64,000 bases of DNA from the NCBI GenBank assembly GCA_016713025.1, contig JADJPZ010000004.1:3697001-3761000 (forward strand), in the 5' to 3' direction. The notes below the pieces were generated by a model. It saw only the letters and a list, made by a program, of their open reading frames with translations. It had not been told where the DNA came from and made no database searches. A program made the position numbers and the translations under genes. This document shows, in pieces, positions 38,667 through 48,588 of this stretch. Every line of letters starts with the position of its first letter. Positions within the stretch are counted from its first letter, which is position 1. Source of the DNA: Saprospiraceae bacterium (GTDB taxonomy: Bacteria > Bacteroidota > Bacteroidia > Chitinophagales > Saprospiraceae).

Positions 38667-40774
38667 TTAAGGCGTAATCAGCAATCCTGATCTCTTAAGC
38701 ATCGCTTCAGGTTTTGGTTCTCTTCCACGAAATTTTTTGTACAATTCCAGTGGTTTTTCACTTCCACCTTTTGACAAGATATTATTCCTGAAAGATGCGG
38801 CGACATCTTTGTTAAAAATTCCCTTTTCCTTAAAGAGGTCAAATGCATCCGCGTCCAGGACTTCTGACCACTTGTAGCTATAATAACCTGCAGAATATCC
38901 TCCTGCAAAAATATGTGAAAATGCAGTACTCACTGAATATCCGGATGTTTCAGGATATAATTTATGAGTGATATCAGCTTGTTTTTCAACTTCAGCTACT
39001 GTCTTACCGGAGGGAACGGTAGAATGCCAGGACATATCTATGAGCCCCAGACCCAACTGTCTTATTGTGGCTGTTGCTGCCATAAAATTGGCACTTTCTC
39101 TGATTTTATTGATCAGATCATCTGGTATGACTTCACCTGTTTCATAGTGTTTTGCAAATAATTTAAGCACTTCCTTTTCTGATACAAAATTTTCCATCAA
39201 TTGGCTGGGTAACTCTACAAAATCCCAAGCCACACTTGTGCCGCTAACACTTGCATATTTACCTTGCGCCAGCATATCGTGCAGTGCGTGTCCAAACTCG
39301 TGATACAATACTTCCACTTCACCGAAAGTAAGCAATGATGGTTTTGTATCAGTAGGCTTGGAAAAATTACAAACATTGACTACATGTGGTCTGTATTCTT
39401 TACCGTTTTCTACCCATTGGCTCCTCAAAGTATTATTCCAGGCTCCTGCTCTTTTTCCCGGTCTTGGGAAGTAATCTCCGTACCAGATAGCCATAAGTTT
39501 TCCTGTTGCATCATACACCTCATAAGCTACTACATCTTGGTGCCAGGTTTTGATTTCTTTGTTCTGTCTGAAAGTAAGACCAAAAAGACGATTGGCCACA
39601 TCAAACATCCCATTCAGTACATTCTCAAGCTTAAAATATGGTTTGAGTATCTCATCATTGATATTAAACTTTTCTTTTTTAAGTTTTTCGGCATAATATG
39701 CAAAGTCCCATCTTTGCAACCTATCATCTGTAAATCCTTGTGACTTAGCAAATGAAATTAACTCCTTCAATTCCCGATCGGCAGCAGGCTCAGCGTATTT
39801 TCTTACATCTTCCAAAAATCCATTACGATAGTCGTGCTATTGGCCATACGTTCTTCGAGGATATAATCAGCCCAGGTGTCATAGCCTAATAATTGAGCCT
39901 TGTCATATCGTAATTTTACCACTTTTTCAATAATGGCATTATTATCATTTTTGTTTCCTTTGGCACATCGACTGTTGAATGCTTTAAATAATTCTTCTCT
40001 CAAGTCTCTGTTATCAGCATACTGCATAAATGGGCCATAGCTTGGTGCCTGCAATGAAAACAACCAACCTACTTTACCAGCCTTTTTTGCAGCTGATGCA
40101 GCTGATTCTTTTACAAATACCGGAAGCCCAGACAATTGACTTTCGTCTGTGATGTGTTTTGAATAGTCATTGGTTTCATTCAATACATTTTCAGAAAATT
40201 TTATAGACAAGTCAGATAATTCTTTGTTGATGGCTCTCAACTGATCCTTTTTTTCAGGAATAAGATTGGCTCCGTTTCTTGAAAATCTTTTATACGTTTT
40301 ATCCAGAAGCATATAACTCTCCTTGTCCAGTTTGAGTTTATCTTTTTTGTTGTACACTGACTTGATTCTGGCAAAAAGTTTTTCGTTGAGAGAAATATCA
40401 TTGCTGTATTCCGTCAGAAGCGGAGATATATCTCTCACATTTTTTTGTATAGCTGGATTTGTCTCAGCTGAATTCAGGTTAAAAAGCACTTTGGATATTC
40501 TGGTAATACCCTTTCCGGATTGCTCCAGAGCGACAACAGTATTGTTAAAAGATGGCTTTGCTTTATTTTCAGTTATTTTCTGAACTTCTGCTCTTCCATC
40601 TTTCATAGCTTGGGTCATAGCAGGCATAAAATCATCCGGTGTAATCTTGTCAAAAGGTACGGTACCAAAAGGGGTATTGAATTCTTTGGTAAGTACATTT
40701 TCTTTTGGTGCTGCTGTCTGTGCAAATGATGCCACATGAAGGGTCAATGTTATCACTACTAAAATCGTTTTCAT
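38667..40774 (-). pseudogene. dcp: M3-family peptidyl-dipeptidase (Dcp-like), one frameshift
   Basis: The N-terminal part (40774 down to about 39818) and C-terminal part (about 39815 to 38667) lie in different frames. Adding one T to the T5 run (39814-39818 on the plus strand) joins them as ERMANSTTIVMDFLEDVRKYAEPA, giving about 700 residues, the normal length of Dcp/OpdA-type zinc peptidases. A signal peptide is present (MKTILVVITLTLHVASFAQ), so the enzyme acts in the periplasm, removing dipeptides from small peptides. The active site VLYHEFGHALHDML (HExxH) and the downstream ETSGYSVSTAFSHIFAGGYSAGYYSYKW are intact in the second part. The start at 40774 is the ATG of the signal peptide. The break is in a homopolymer and may be an assembly error. 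Confidence 0.9.
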
Positions 40775-40930
40775 TTGATGTTTATTAAAAATGTGGTCAA
40801 AGATATAGATTTCAGATAACAACGTTATTATAGTGAAAAGAAAATATTCTGCAAAAAACTTATATCACAATATATTGTAAATTAATTAACGTGAATTCGG
40901 GTTAAGGTTGTTTTTTATAGTACTTCTTAA

Positions 40931-40978
40931 AATAATAGGGGTGTACCCTATAATCTTTGTAATCATAGTCCCAAAACA
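40931..40978. repeat. Dispersed ~48-bp repeat (TAATCTTTGT family, copy 1)
   Basis: AATAATAGGGGTGTACCCTA then TAATCTTTGTAATCATAGTC matches 58921-58968 with few changes. Both are intergenic (this gap spans 40775-41169 and has no gene). The GGGGTGTACCC part is itself a short inverted repeat. Confidence 0.65.
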
Positions 40979-41169
40979 TATAATCCTTGCAAGGGAAAGA
41001 TTTAGATAGGGTAAAAACAAAGAAAAATTCCTTATCTAAACGACAATGAAACAAGAGTATGTTTAAAGTATTTTTAAAATTTTTCCTTTGGCTTCAAATT
41101 GCAAAATATAAACATGATCTCAGTTTATTTTTTAGTTTTGCAGATTGCAAATATTAATTTTATTCATTA

Positions 41170-42498
41170 ATGAAACATCCTCCTGTTTTTACCGAAGATT
41201 TTGTTGTATTTGGCATATTGATGCTGATACTAGGGTTTGTATTTTATACTTCATCAAGTAGCAATACATTCTGGAAAAAATTTTATACCATTTTCCCATC
41301 ATTATTGATGTGTTATTTACTGCCATCTATCCTTAGTTCACTGAATATCATCTCACCGGAATGGAATGTAATGGACAGTACCGGCAATTTTGTTATGGAT
41401 GAAAATATGAAGCCCGTTACTGCAAAATTATCTATATACAAAGTAGCCAGTAGACTATTATTGCCCGCAGCACTTATCCTGATGACCTTAAGTATAGATA
41501 TGAAGGCACTATTTGGCTTGGGAAATAAGGCATTGATCATGTTTCTCACAGGAACGGTGGGAGTTATCCTGGGAGGACCTATAGCTGTCCTGATAGTTTC
41601 TGTTTTTTCACCTGAGACAGTAGGTGGTGCCGGTTTTGATGCAGTCTGGAGAGGCTTGTCTACCCTTGCAGGTAGTTGGATTGGTGGAGGAGCCAATCAG
41701 ACAGCCATGCTGGAGATATACCACTATAATCAGGAGAAATACGGGGCAATGGTGTTAGTTGATATCGTTGTGGCCAATATCTGGATGGCCATCTTACTTT
41801 ATGGAATAGGAAAAAAAGAAACCATTGACCGATTTTTTAATGCTGACAATACGGCCATCGAAAAACTAAAAGAAAAGGTGTCTTCTTTTAGTGCATCAAT
41901 CAGCAGGATGCCTACACTGAAAGATTATATGATCATCTTGGGTGTAGTATTTGGAGCTGTGGGTTTATCACACTGGGCAAGTGTAGTTATTCCTGATGCA
42001 TTGGTCTCTGTTTTTCCATCGGTAGGAGACAAATCAAGTATGCTCAGTACCTTTAGCGATGGTTTTTTCTGGATGATTACAGTTGCTACTGCCTTAGGAA
42101 TCATGTTTTCATATACGCCTATCAAAAATTATGAAGGAATGGGTGCCAGCAAATTGGGAAGTGTTTTGATTTACATTCTGGTGGCTTCTATAGGCATGCG
42201 TATGGATTTGTCATCGGTGCTCAGCAATCCCGGCCTCATAGTAGTGGGTTTGATATGGATGAGTATTCATGTCACTTTGTTGGTTGTAGTAGGTAAGATT
42301 ATTAAAGCGCCATTCTTTTTCTTAGCTGTAGGCAGTCAGGCCAATATAGGTGGAGCGGCATCTGCCCCGATAGTTGCCAATGAATTTCACCCGTCTCTGG
42401 CAAGTGTTGGTGTATTACTGGCAATATTTGGATACGTCATCGGGACTTACGGGGCGATCATCTGTGCTATGTTGATGGAGATGGCAGCACCTGTTTAA
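41170..42498 (+). CDS. DUF819 family integral membrane protein
   Basis: A 442-residue protein with about 11 hydrophobic helices spread over its whole length, matching DUF819 (YjcL-type) proteins. Segments typical of the family are SWIGGGANQTAMLEIY, LASIGMRMDLSSV-like text (ASIGMRMDLSSVLSNPGL) and SQANIGGAASAPIVANEFHPSLASVGVLLA. These proteins resemble sodium/solute symporters in fold, but no substrate has been established. The start ATG has a possible -7 box TAGTTTTG at 41133-41140. A strong bidirectional hairpin follows, so the gene is monocistronic. Confidence 0.88.
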   Translation: MKHPPVFTEDFVVFGILMLILGFVFYTSSSSNTFWKKFYTIFPSLLMCYLLPSILSSLNIISPEWNVMDSTGNFVMDENMKPVTAKLSIYKVASRLLLPAALILMTLSIDMKALFGLGNKALIMFLTGTVGVILGGPIAVLIVSVFSPETVGGAGFDAVWRGLSTLAGSWIGGGANQTAMLEIYHYNQEKYGAMVLVDIVVANIWMAILLYGIGKKETIDRFFNADNTAIEKLKEKVSSFSASISRMPTLKDYMIILGVVFGAVGLSHWASVVIPDALVSVFPSVGDKSSMLSTFSDGFFWMITVATALGIMFSYTPIKNYEGMGASKLGSVLIYILVASIGMRMDLSSVLSNPGLIVVGLIWMSIHVTLLVVVGKIIKAPFFFLAVGSQANIGGAASAPIVANEFHPSLASVGVLLAIFGYVIGTYGAIICAMLMEMAAPV

Positions 42499-42505
42499 AA
42501 TAATG

Positions 42506-42546
42506 AAAAAAGGGTTTGGTAAGCAATGACTTACCAAACCCTTTTT
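42506..42546. terminator. Bidirectional terminator between DUF819 and DUF3078 genes
   Basis: AAAAAGGGTTTGGTAAG pairs with CTTACCAAACCCTTTTT around a six-base loop. It has an A-run on one side and a T-run on the other, serving the two convergent genes. Confidence 0.92.
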
Positions 42547-42575
42547 AAAGTCGTCCACTATCCAAAAAAGTGGAA

Positions 42576-43481
42576 TTATAATTTATAGCTCAGACCCACT
42601 GTGTAGTAATTCTGAGTCTTTGCTACTTCCTGCTCTGAATATCTCAGTGCAAACTCCACACCTACTCCGATACCATTAAACAGGTTAAAGCCCAACCAGT
42701 TGGTCCAAGTCCCATTATGAAGAGAAGGACTTGCATTTTTATAGCTTAAAAATCCGGCAAGATTTGTCCTCCAGTTGATTCCTTTTGAGATTTCTGTATT
42801 ATAATCTCCCACAATTTTACAACCCAAAGATGGAGAAAATTTTGTATCATCTTTTGCAAATACAAAGTTGTAGTTAAGCGGGTGAAAAACGAACACCATG
42901 TTTTTCATTGGAGTATAGGTCACCCCGACTCCAAGGTCAAGATATCCCGGATCATTAAATTTTCTAATGATAGACGTTCTATATTCTCCAAGAGCAGATG
43001 CAGCCAGCTTACTTGTAATATTGTATCCAAATAAAGAAGTTACATTAAAAACATCTGCAATCGGCTCAAATTTTGGTTCGTTGGCAGAAGTTTCTGTTCC
43101 TTTTTTCAATTTTTGCCATCCGAGATTGAGGCTCCCTGCATTTCTCCAGAAATATTTTGACTCTATCTGATTGGCAAATGCATTGAAGCTGCCCATGAGG
43201 GTAGTTGCTCTTGAGTCTTTAAGATCTCCTGCGGCAAACCATTGATTTCGTCCCAGGAAATTGGCGCCCAATGTTCCGAATGCTCCTTTGTACCAACCTG
43301 GAAAGGATGAAATTTTACCATTTAACCCCGAGATTTCTGCCTTGATTGCATCAGCTTGTGCCTGGATGGGTGCCGCTTTGGCTTCGAGGTCTGCTTTTTG
43401 TTTTTTGAGTTCCTCCAGAGTTTGAGCCTGACTGACAAAAAATGTCATTGTCAAAAATAAAAGTGTTATTACCTGTTTCAT
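42576..43481 (-). CDS. DUF3078-type secreted protein
   Basis: A 301-residue protein with signal peptide (MKQVITLLFLTMTFFVSQAQ), then a coiled-coil stretch (LEELKKQKADLEAKAAPIQAQ, about residues 21-50) and a beta-rich domain of outer-membrane-barrel character. That domain includes NQWFAAGDLKDSRATTLMGSF and repeated aromatic/glycine strands, ending NYYTVGLSYKL. This is the layout of the DUF3078 proteins found in Bacteroidota, of unknown role, probably in the outer membrane. It is alone on its transcript, ending at a shared convergent terminator. Confidence 0.8.
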   Translation of the reverse strand: MKQVITLLFLTMTFFVSQAQTLEELKKQKADLEAKAAPIQAQADAIKAEISGLNGKISSFPGWYKGAFGTLGANFLGRNQWFAAGDLKDSRATTLMGSFNAFANQIESKYFWRNAGSLNLGWQKLKKGTETSANEPKFEPIADVFNVTSLFGYNITSKLAASALGEYRTSIIRKFNDPGYLDLGVGVTYTPMKNMVFVFHPLNYNFVFAKDDTKFSPSLGCKIVGDYNTEISKGINWRTNLAGFLSYKNASPSLHNGTWTNWLGFNLFNGIGVGVEFALRYSEQEVAKTQNYYTVGLSYKL

Positions 43482-43523
43482 ACTGTCTGTTTTTAATTGA
43501 TTAAATAAAATTGTTCTGTTTGT

Positions 43524-44364
43524 TTATAAATGAATTTCAATATTATGCTGAAGGATTTTATTCAATGGGATGATGACGGATTTATTGTCTGATCGAATAG
43601 TTACGGAAGATTTATCCACATTGGAAATGGTGCCTGTCACACCATTTAATGTCACTTTGTCTCCTACATTCAATTTGTCTTTGGTATAATATGAAGCCAA
43701 AAAACTAGCAACAAGATCTTTTGAAGCAAAGCCATAACCAATGGAAAAAGCAAGTACGCCTCCCGCTATGATAATGGAGATATTTTGTGCAAAAAATTCT
43801 GTATTGATCTTCGCCTGTGACAAAGCTACTATAATGACATTGACAAAAATAAAATAAAAAACAAACGATGCGATAATATTGGCAGAAGGCATACCTAATG
43901 ACTTACAAGTTGCGTGTACTATATTTTTGAGAGTGTCAGCAAGAAGAAGTCCGCCAAGGAGTATGATAAATGCAGCGATGAGATTTGGAACAAAGATGAT
44001 AAAGTTCTGAATTAAATCCGCCAGTACAGGCATATCTAATGCGCCCACAGCAGTCATAATAAATATAAGAAGAATACAATAATATAAAATTTTGCCCAAA
44101 ACCGTACTAATCTTGATGTTGATATTGTTTTTTGCCAGAATATCTATATTATTTAATTGCTCCCCCGAATTTGTTGATTCCTGATTTTTCTATTGCCTTG
44201 GAGACAATTTTCATAACCATTTTGGCAATAATAAACCCAATAATCAGAATTATCGCCGCTGTAATAAACCTGGGGATGGCAGACACCATACTCAAAAGCA
44301 TATCCAACAATGCTTTTTGAATATCAGCACCAAACATGAGATTAACCTTTGCTAATAATTTCAT
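43524..44364 (-). pseudogene. Mechanosensitive-channel-like protein (conserved TM helices + MscS beta domain), one frameshift
   Basis: Two frames, 44364-44149 and about 44160-43524, become one protein when a G is removed from the G5 run (44162-44166 on the plus strand): the junction then reads SGINKFGEQLNNIDILAKNN. The joined product is about 280 residues. It has an N-terminal helix (SAIPRFITAAIILIIGFIIA) of the conserved-TM-helix family, further helices (ILYYCILLIFIMTAVGAL; NLIAAFIILLGGLLLA; NIIASFVFYFIFVNVIIVAL) and a C-terminal MscS-like beta domain (KLNVGDKVTLNGVTGTISNVDKSSVTIRSDN). Such channels release pressure or ions. The gene is third in an operon with an ECF sigma factor and a 78-residue protein. 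The break may be an assembly indel. Confidence 0.85.
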
Positions 44365-44597
44365 TTTTTAGAATTTTTATCAGAGTTATTTGTTAAGTCC
44401 GAAATATTTTTCACTGTATTGAAACTCCCTAATGACTGTATTACATTGCCTGCTTTGGGCAAATATAGATCGAGAATATTGGCAATAAATCCAAATAAAT
44501 GTATGTTGGACTCTATTTTCTGTCGAGTTTCCTGTGCACCTGTACTTCGGCCTTGGATATATAAGGTTTCCAGCTCTTTAAAACTGTTTTTTTTCAT
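44361..44597 (-). CDS. Small hypothetical protein in a sigma factor-channel operon
   Basis: A 78-residue soluble-looking protein (MKKNSFKELETLYIQGRSTG..., with a moderately hydrophobic stretch IHLFGFIANILDLYLPKAGNV at about residues 32-52). Its stop overlaps the start of the channel gene (ATGA type, 44361-44364), and it follows the sigma factor by 34 bp, so the three are co-transcribed. No family is recognised. It does not have a zinc-binding anti-sigma motif, so I do not call it an anti-sigma factor. Confidence 0.7.
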   Translation of the reverse strand: MKKNSFKELETLYIQGRSTGAQETRQKIESNIHLFGFIANILDLYLPKAGNVIQSLGSFNTVKNISDLTNNSDKNSKK

Positions 44598-44631
44598 CTT
44601 GGTATAACTTTGATAAAAGTTTAAACATACT

Positions 44632-45186
44632 CTAAGAAGCTAATTCTTTAAATTCTTCGTGATAAATCTTTAAAAATTTCTCTTTTGCCCTGAGTATCTT
44701 CATTTTGACAGCCGACTCCGTCTTATCCAGTATGCTACATATATCCCTGATAGACAAATCATCCTGATATTTCATCATTAAGATACTTTTATCTTCCGCA
44801 TTCAACTTTTCCATTACTTCTTTCAACCTGAATACATTCGTCTCCTTTATTTCTGAATCATACATATCATCATCTACCTGATCTATTCGGCTAAAATCAT
44901 TGACAGTAACAGTATTTTCTTTCTTCTCTCTTCGAATTTGATCAATACAATAGTTGTATGTTATGGAGTACAACCATGTAGAAAATTTTGATTTTCCACT
45001 AAATTTAGATAAACTCAGTAAGATTTTTACAAATATTTCCTGAGTAGCATCTTCTGCAAGTTCCTGGTCCCTCAACATGGATATACATTTGGCATATACT
45101 TTATCTGTATATCTGTCATACAGCAGGTTGAAGTAATTTACATTCTGAGACAAAAGATATTGTTCAACAGCCTCTTCATCGCTCAT
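44632..45186 (-). CDS. ECF-type RNA polymerase sigma factor
   Basis: A 184-residue sigma-70 family member starting at the ATG at 45186 (MSDEEAVEQYLLSQNV). Region 2 is seen as ELAEDATQEIFVKILLSLSKF with FSTWLYSITYNYCIDQIRRE, and region 4 as LNAEDKSILMMKYQDDLSIRD with SAVKMKILRAKEKF. No anti-sigma gene is recognisable downstream; instead a small protein and a channel follow, suggesting a response to osmotic or envelope stress. Whether this sigma factor controls its own operon cannot be told from sequence alone. Confidence 0.93.
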   Translation of the reverse strand: MSDEEAVEQYLLSQNVNYFNLLYDRYTDKVYAKCISMLRDQELAEDATQEIFVKILLSLSKFSGKSKFSTWLYSITYNYCIDQIRREKKENTVTVNDFSRIDQVDDDMYDSEIKETNVFRLKEVMEKLNAEDKSILMMKYQDDLSIRDICSILDKTESAVKMKILRAKEKFLKIYHEEFKELAS

Positions 45187-45537
45187 GGTCTTGAACGATG
45201 GAGTGGTCAGAATGGGGTTTAAGAGATTAAATATCAAAATAAAAGCCTGTTAATAATTTTTACAGTTTTATATGTCTATTGCAGACGTCAAAATTTTAAA
45301 AAGTCACGCAAATATATAATTTAGAGTTAGAAAACCTGTAATTTTTCCCAATAAGCAATTAAAATCATCAGATTTTAAAAAAAATTAAAAATAATCATTT
45401 CTATTACAGGTTATTTTAAAAGTGACTCTTGCTGAAAACAGAGTAAATTAATTTTTGAGTTAAGGTTGTGTTAAAAAGTATAGATAGAATAATCCTTCTA
45501 CCTAATAAATCGTTTATACACTCAAATTTTAGAACCA
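45187..45537. other. Divergent intergenic region (sigma factor / htrA)
   Basis: 350 bp, AT-rich, no gene, no repeat family member and no clear promoter pair found on either strand. It must carry the promoters of both diverging genes. Confidence 0.5.
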
Positions 45538-46701
45538 ATGAAGACATTTTTTCAGTTGCTGATGGCGGGCATAGCCGGTGGTCTGATCGTCTTGGCCGGT
45601 CTGAAGTTTTCAGAAACCGAATCTGACACATCAGATATACAAAAAGCTACTTTTACTAATTTTAATATGTCACCGGTTCCATATACCGGGAGTGATTTTG
45701 TCGAGAGCGCAAAAAAATCAACCGGGTCTGTTGTACATATCTTCGCAGAAGAAAGTGATGAACAGGTAAATGCAAAAAGAAAAAACCAAAGACGCGACCC
45801 GTTTTTTGATCTTTTTGGATTTGATGATTTTTTTGGAGGCAACAATTTTTACCCCAAAAATGGTAGCGGGTCGGGTGTAATATATACATCAGATGGTCAT
45901 ATAGTCACCAATAATCACGTAGTCGGTTTTGCTGATAAAATCACAGTGACTGATGCCAATGGCAAAAAATACGCAGCAAAAAAGATAGGTACTGATGAAT
46001 CAACCGACCTTGCCGTCATAAAAATAGAAAACACAGGCAATCTGCTTCCTATCAAAGTAGGCGACTCTGAAAAAGTACAGGTGGGTGAGTGGGTACTGGC
46101 TGTGGGTAATCCATTTGGATACCTTACATCCACGGTGACCGCCGGCATAGTAAGTGCCAAAGGAAGGTCACTGGATATCATAAGAAATGAAAAAGCCATA
46201 GAGGAGTTTATCCAGACCGATGCCGCCATCAACCCTGGTAATAGTGGTGGTGCTTTGGTCAATCTGCAAGGTGAACTGATAGGTATTAATACCGCTATCG
46301 CTACCCCTACAGGCGTCTTTGCAGGATATTCTTTTGCAATTCCTTCAAAAATTGTAAAAAAAGTAATCAAAGACATTACAGATAAAGGTGGCAATATCGA
46401 AAGAACAAATCTTGGTGTAGGTGGCTACGATATCAACGATGAAATCGTAAAGGAATATGGCCTTGAATTGAAAGGAAAGAAAGGGTTTTATGTAGAAGAA
46501 GTTGAAAAAAGAAGTGCTGCACAGATGGGTGGTTTACTACCCGGAGATGTGATTGTAGAGATTAATAGCACTCCTATAAATAATTATGATGATATAGAAA
46601 AAACGATGAAGTATAATAAGGTTGGTGATAGGATCAATATCAGAGTCAACAGAAATGGTAAAGAAATCATATTGCCCGTACAGCTTAAAAAATCGTTTTA
46701 G
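45538..46701 (+). CDS. htrA: HtrA/DegP-family periplasmic serine protease
   Basis: A 387-residue S1C protease with an N-terminal anchor or signal (LLMAGIAGGLIVLAGLKF). The catalytic triad is visible as His in VTNNHVVGFA, Asp in ESTDLAVIKIE and Ser in NPGNSGGALVNLQGE, and one PDZ domain lies at about residues 295-385 (GFYVEEVEKRSAAQMGGLLPGD). E. coli DegP has two PDZ domains; the single one here resembles DegS-like or short Bacteroidota HtrA. A disordered loop (RKNQRRDPFFDLFGFDDFFGG) resembles the LA loop region. It degrades or refolds damaged envelope proteins. It diverges from an ECF sigma operon, a pairing suggestive of envelope stress, though not proof of shared control. The gene ends before a strong terminator. 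Confidence 0.95.
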   Translation: MKTFFQLLMAGIAGGLIVLAGLKFSETESDTSDIQKATFTNFNMSPVPYTGSDFVESAKKSTGSVVHIFAEESDEQVNAKRKNQRRDPFFDLFGFDDFFGGNNFYPKNGSGSGVIYTSDGHIVTNNHVVGFADKITVTDANGKKYAAKKIGTDESTDLAVIKIENTGNLLPIKVGDSEKVQVGEWVLAVGNPFGYLTSTVTAGIVSAKGRSLDIIRNEKAIEEFIQTDAAINPGNSGGALVNLQGELIGINTAIATPTGVFAGYSFAIPSKIVKKVIKDITDKGGNIERTNLGVGGYDINDEIVKEYGLELKGKKGFYVEEVEKRSAAQMGGLLPGDVIVEINSTPINNYDDIEKTMKYNKVGDRINIRVNRNGKEIILPVQLKKSF

Positions 46702-46792
46702 AGTATGCTTAGGATTAAATCTACCCATATTCCTTAAAGAAGTATAAGTTTAGATTGGTTAAGAAAAGTTGGTTTTTCGTTTTGTTTTGATG

Positions 46793-46827
46793 CGTCTGCT
46801 CCCCCAAAAGAGCAGACGTTTTTTTTT
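46793..46827 (+). terminator. Rho-independent terminator of htrA
   Basis: CGTCTGCTC pairs with GAGCAGACG around an eight-base loop followed by nine T, about 90 bp after the htrA stop. Confidence 0.95.
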
Positions 46828-46972
46828 ATCATTAATGGTTGCCGACTTCACTTTTATCATCTTTCAAATTGTAACCGATTAAAGTATATTTAATTGTATA
46901 TCAATATATTGTGATTTTTTATTAAATATTTAAGTGTGTAATTCTTTGCCTTAAAAGATCGGTTTTTTTACT

Positions 46973-47007
46973 AACAGAAATTTACTTTTGCTGTTTCTGT
47001 TTTTTCC
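46973..47007 (+). terminator. Terminator-like hairpin in the leuA leader
   Basis: AACAGAAA (about 46973-46980) pairs with TTTCTGTT (about 46996-47003), followed by TTTT. It lies about 70 bp before the leuA start and after the htrA terminator, so it may be an attenuator of leuA. No leader peptide rich in leucine codons was found. The 'tgcaaaagaaa' motif occurs twice just downstream. Confidence 0.4.
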
Positions 47008-47074
47008 GAATGCAAAAGAAAGGTCCTGATGCAAAAGAAAATGAACTAAAAGATAAATCCAAAAATCAAAGAAT

Positions 47075-48238
47075 ATGTCTTCCGAAAAAATTTATGTATT
47101 TGATACCTCATTAAGAGACGGTGAGCAGGTACCCGGATGCAAACTGAGAAAAGAACAAAAACTTGCAATAGCAGAGCAACTTGATTATTTCGGTGTAGAT
47201 ATCATAGAAGCTGGATTTCCCATTTCAAGTCCCGGAGATTTTGAAGCCGTAAGTGAAGTGGCCGCTATAGTAAAGAATGCCACAGTCTGTGGACTCTCAA
47301 GAGCGGTGATGAAAGACATTGAAGTGGCAGGCCAGGCAGTCAAAGGAGCAAAAAGACCACGTATTCACACGGGTATAGGTACATCTGATAATCATATACT
47401 TTTCAAACTTAACACCACCAGACAAGACATTTTGGAAAGAGCTGCTGCTGCAGTAAAATATGCTAAAACGTTTGTGGAGGACGTAGAGTTTTATGCGGAA
47501 GACGCCGGACGTACCGACCCGGAATACCTTGCCAGAGTTTGTGAAGCAGTCATCGAGGCAGGTGCTACAGTACTCAATATACCTGACACAACGGGATACT
47601 GCCTTCCCCATGAGTATGGAGATAAGATTGCATACCTCAAAGCCAATGTAAAAGGAATCCATAAGGCCATACTAAGCACACACTGCCACAATGATCTCGG
47701 TATGGCCACGGCCAACTCCATAGCCGGAGTAGAAAACGGTGCAAGGCAGGTAGAGTGCACCATCAACGGTATCGGCGAAAGAGCCGGCAATACTTCTCTG
47801 GAAGAAGTGGTCATGATCATCAAACAAAGATTTGGCGGTACATATCACACCGATATCAAAACACCTATGCTGAAATCTATGAGTCTGCTTGTATCAGAGA
47901 CCATGGGTATGCCGGTACAAGCCAATAAAGCCATTGTTGGAGCAAATGCTTTTGCCCATTCTTCAGGGATACATCAGGATGGTGTCATCAAGCAAAGGGA
48001 CACCTATGAAATCATGAATCCCGCAGATGTGGGAGTGGATCAGTCATCAATCATACTTACCGCCAGATCCGGTCGTGCTGCATTAGCTTACCGGTTTAAG
48101 GAATTGGGCCACAACCTCACGAAAGATGCACTGGACGTCGCCTATATACATTTTCTTGAGCTGGCTGACCGTCAGAAAGAAGTAGTAGATGACGACCTGG
48201 AGGTGTTGTATCAGGAGAGAATATACTCTATGACATGA
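47075..48238 (+). CDS. leuA: 2-isopropylmalate synthase (short form)
   Basis: A 387-residue enzyme of the DRE-TIM family that condenses acetyl-CoA and 2-ketoisovalerate, the first step of leucine synthesis. Visible are the start FDTSLRDGEQVPG (the metal and general-acid region), GFPISSPGDFEAV, the metal-binding STHCHNDLGMATAN and the SSGIHQDGVIKQRDTYEIM segment. The C-terminal regulatory LeuA-dimer domain is absent, as in many short Bacteroidota enzymes, so feedback inhibition by leucine may be reduced. I cannot exclude a related DRE-TIM synthase, but SxGxHxDG text and overall length favour LeuA. No leuB/C/D genes are in the window. A cupin gene follows by 20 bp and is likely co-transcribed. 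Confidence 0.9.
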   Translation: MSSEKIYVFDTSLRDGEQVPGCKLRKEQKLAIAEQLDYFGVDIIEAGFPISSPGDFEAVSEVAAIVKNATVCGLSRAVMKDIEVAGQAVKGAKRPRIHTGIGTSDNHILFKLNTTRQDILERAAAAVKYAKTFVEDVEFYAEDAGRTDPEYLARVCEAVIEAGATVLNIPDTTGYCLPHEYGDKIAYLKANVKGIHKAILSTHCHNDLGMATANSIAGVENGARQVECTINGIGERAGNTSLEEVVMIIKQRFGGTYHTDIKTPMLKSMSLLVSETMGMPVQANKAIVGANAFAHSSGIHQDGVIKQRDTYEIMNPADVGVDQSSIILTARSGRAALAYRFKELGHNLTKDALDVAYIHFLELADRQKEVVDDDLEVLYQERIYSMT

Positions 48239-48258
48239 CGTAAAAAAAATACAGCAAT

Positions 48259-48585
48259 ATGGGGTTTCTGACACTAGAAAATATCAAACAGCAAGAGTTG
48301 ATTCCTGGTTTTACTGCCAGATTGATCCATACTGAAAATATGACGATCGGGTATTTCAACATTAAAGCTGGAAGCGTGCTTCCTGAACACTATCATGTCC
48401 ATGAGCAGGTATCCAATGTCCTTTCAGGCGAATTTGAGATGAACATAGATGGGCAATCTCAATTGTTGACACCCGGACAAGTTGCAGTCATTCCTTCTGG
48501 TGTCCCACATTCGGGAAGAGCTGTCACAGATTGTGTTATTTTGGATGTTTTTAATCCTGTGCGGGAAGATTATAAGCTCAAGTGA
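48259..48585 (+). CDS. Cupin-domain protein
   Basis: A 108-residue single cupin_2 domain: the first motif GSVLPEHYHVHEQVSNVLSGE carries the metal-binding histidines and glutamate, and the second motif VAVIPSGVPHSGRAV carries the last histidine. Such small proteins are sugar or small-molecule isomerases, dioxygenases, or simply ligand-binding proteins; the function is not fixed by sequence. It lies 20 bp after leuA on the same strand, so it could be co-expressed with it. Its stop is 3 bp from the convergent lpxK stop. Confidence 0.88.
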   Translation: MGFLTLENIKQQELIPGFTARLIHTENMTIGYFNIKAGSVLPEHYHVHEQVSNVLSGEFEMNIDGQSQLLTPGQVAVIPSGVPHSGRAVTDCVILDVFNPVREDYKLK

Positions 48586-48588
48586 TCT

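Noticed and set aside
44361..44597. Anti-sigma factor in the sigma operon
   Set aside because: There is no zinc-binding HxxxCxxC motif and no clear membrane helix of the usual type; left as hypothetical.
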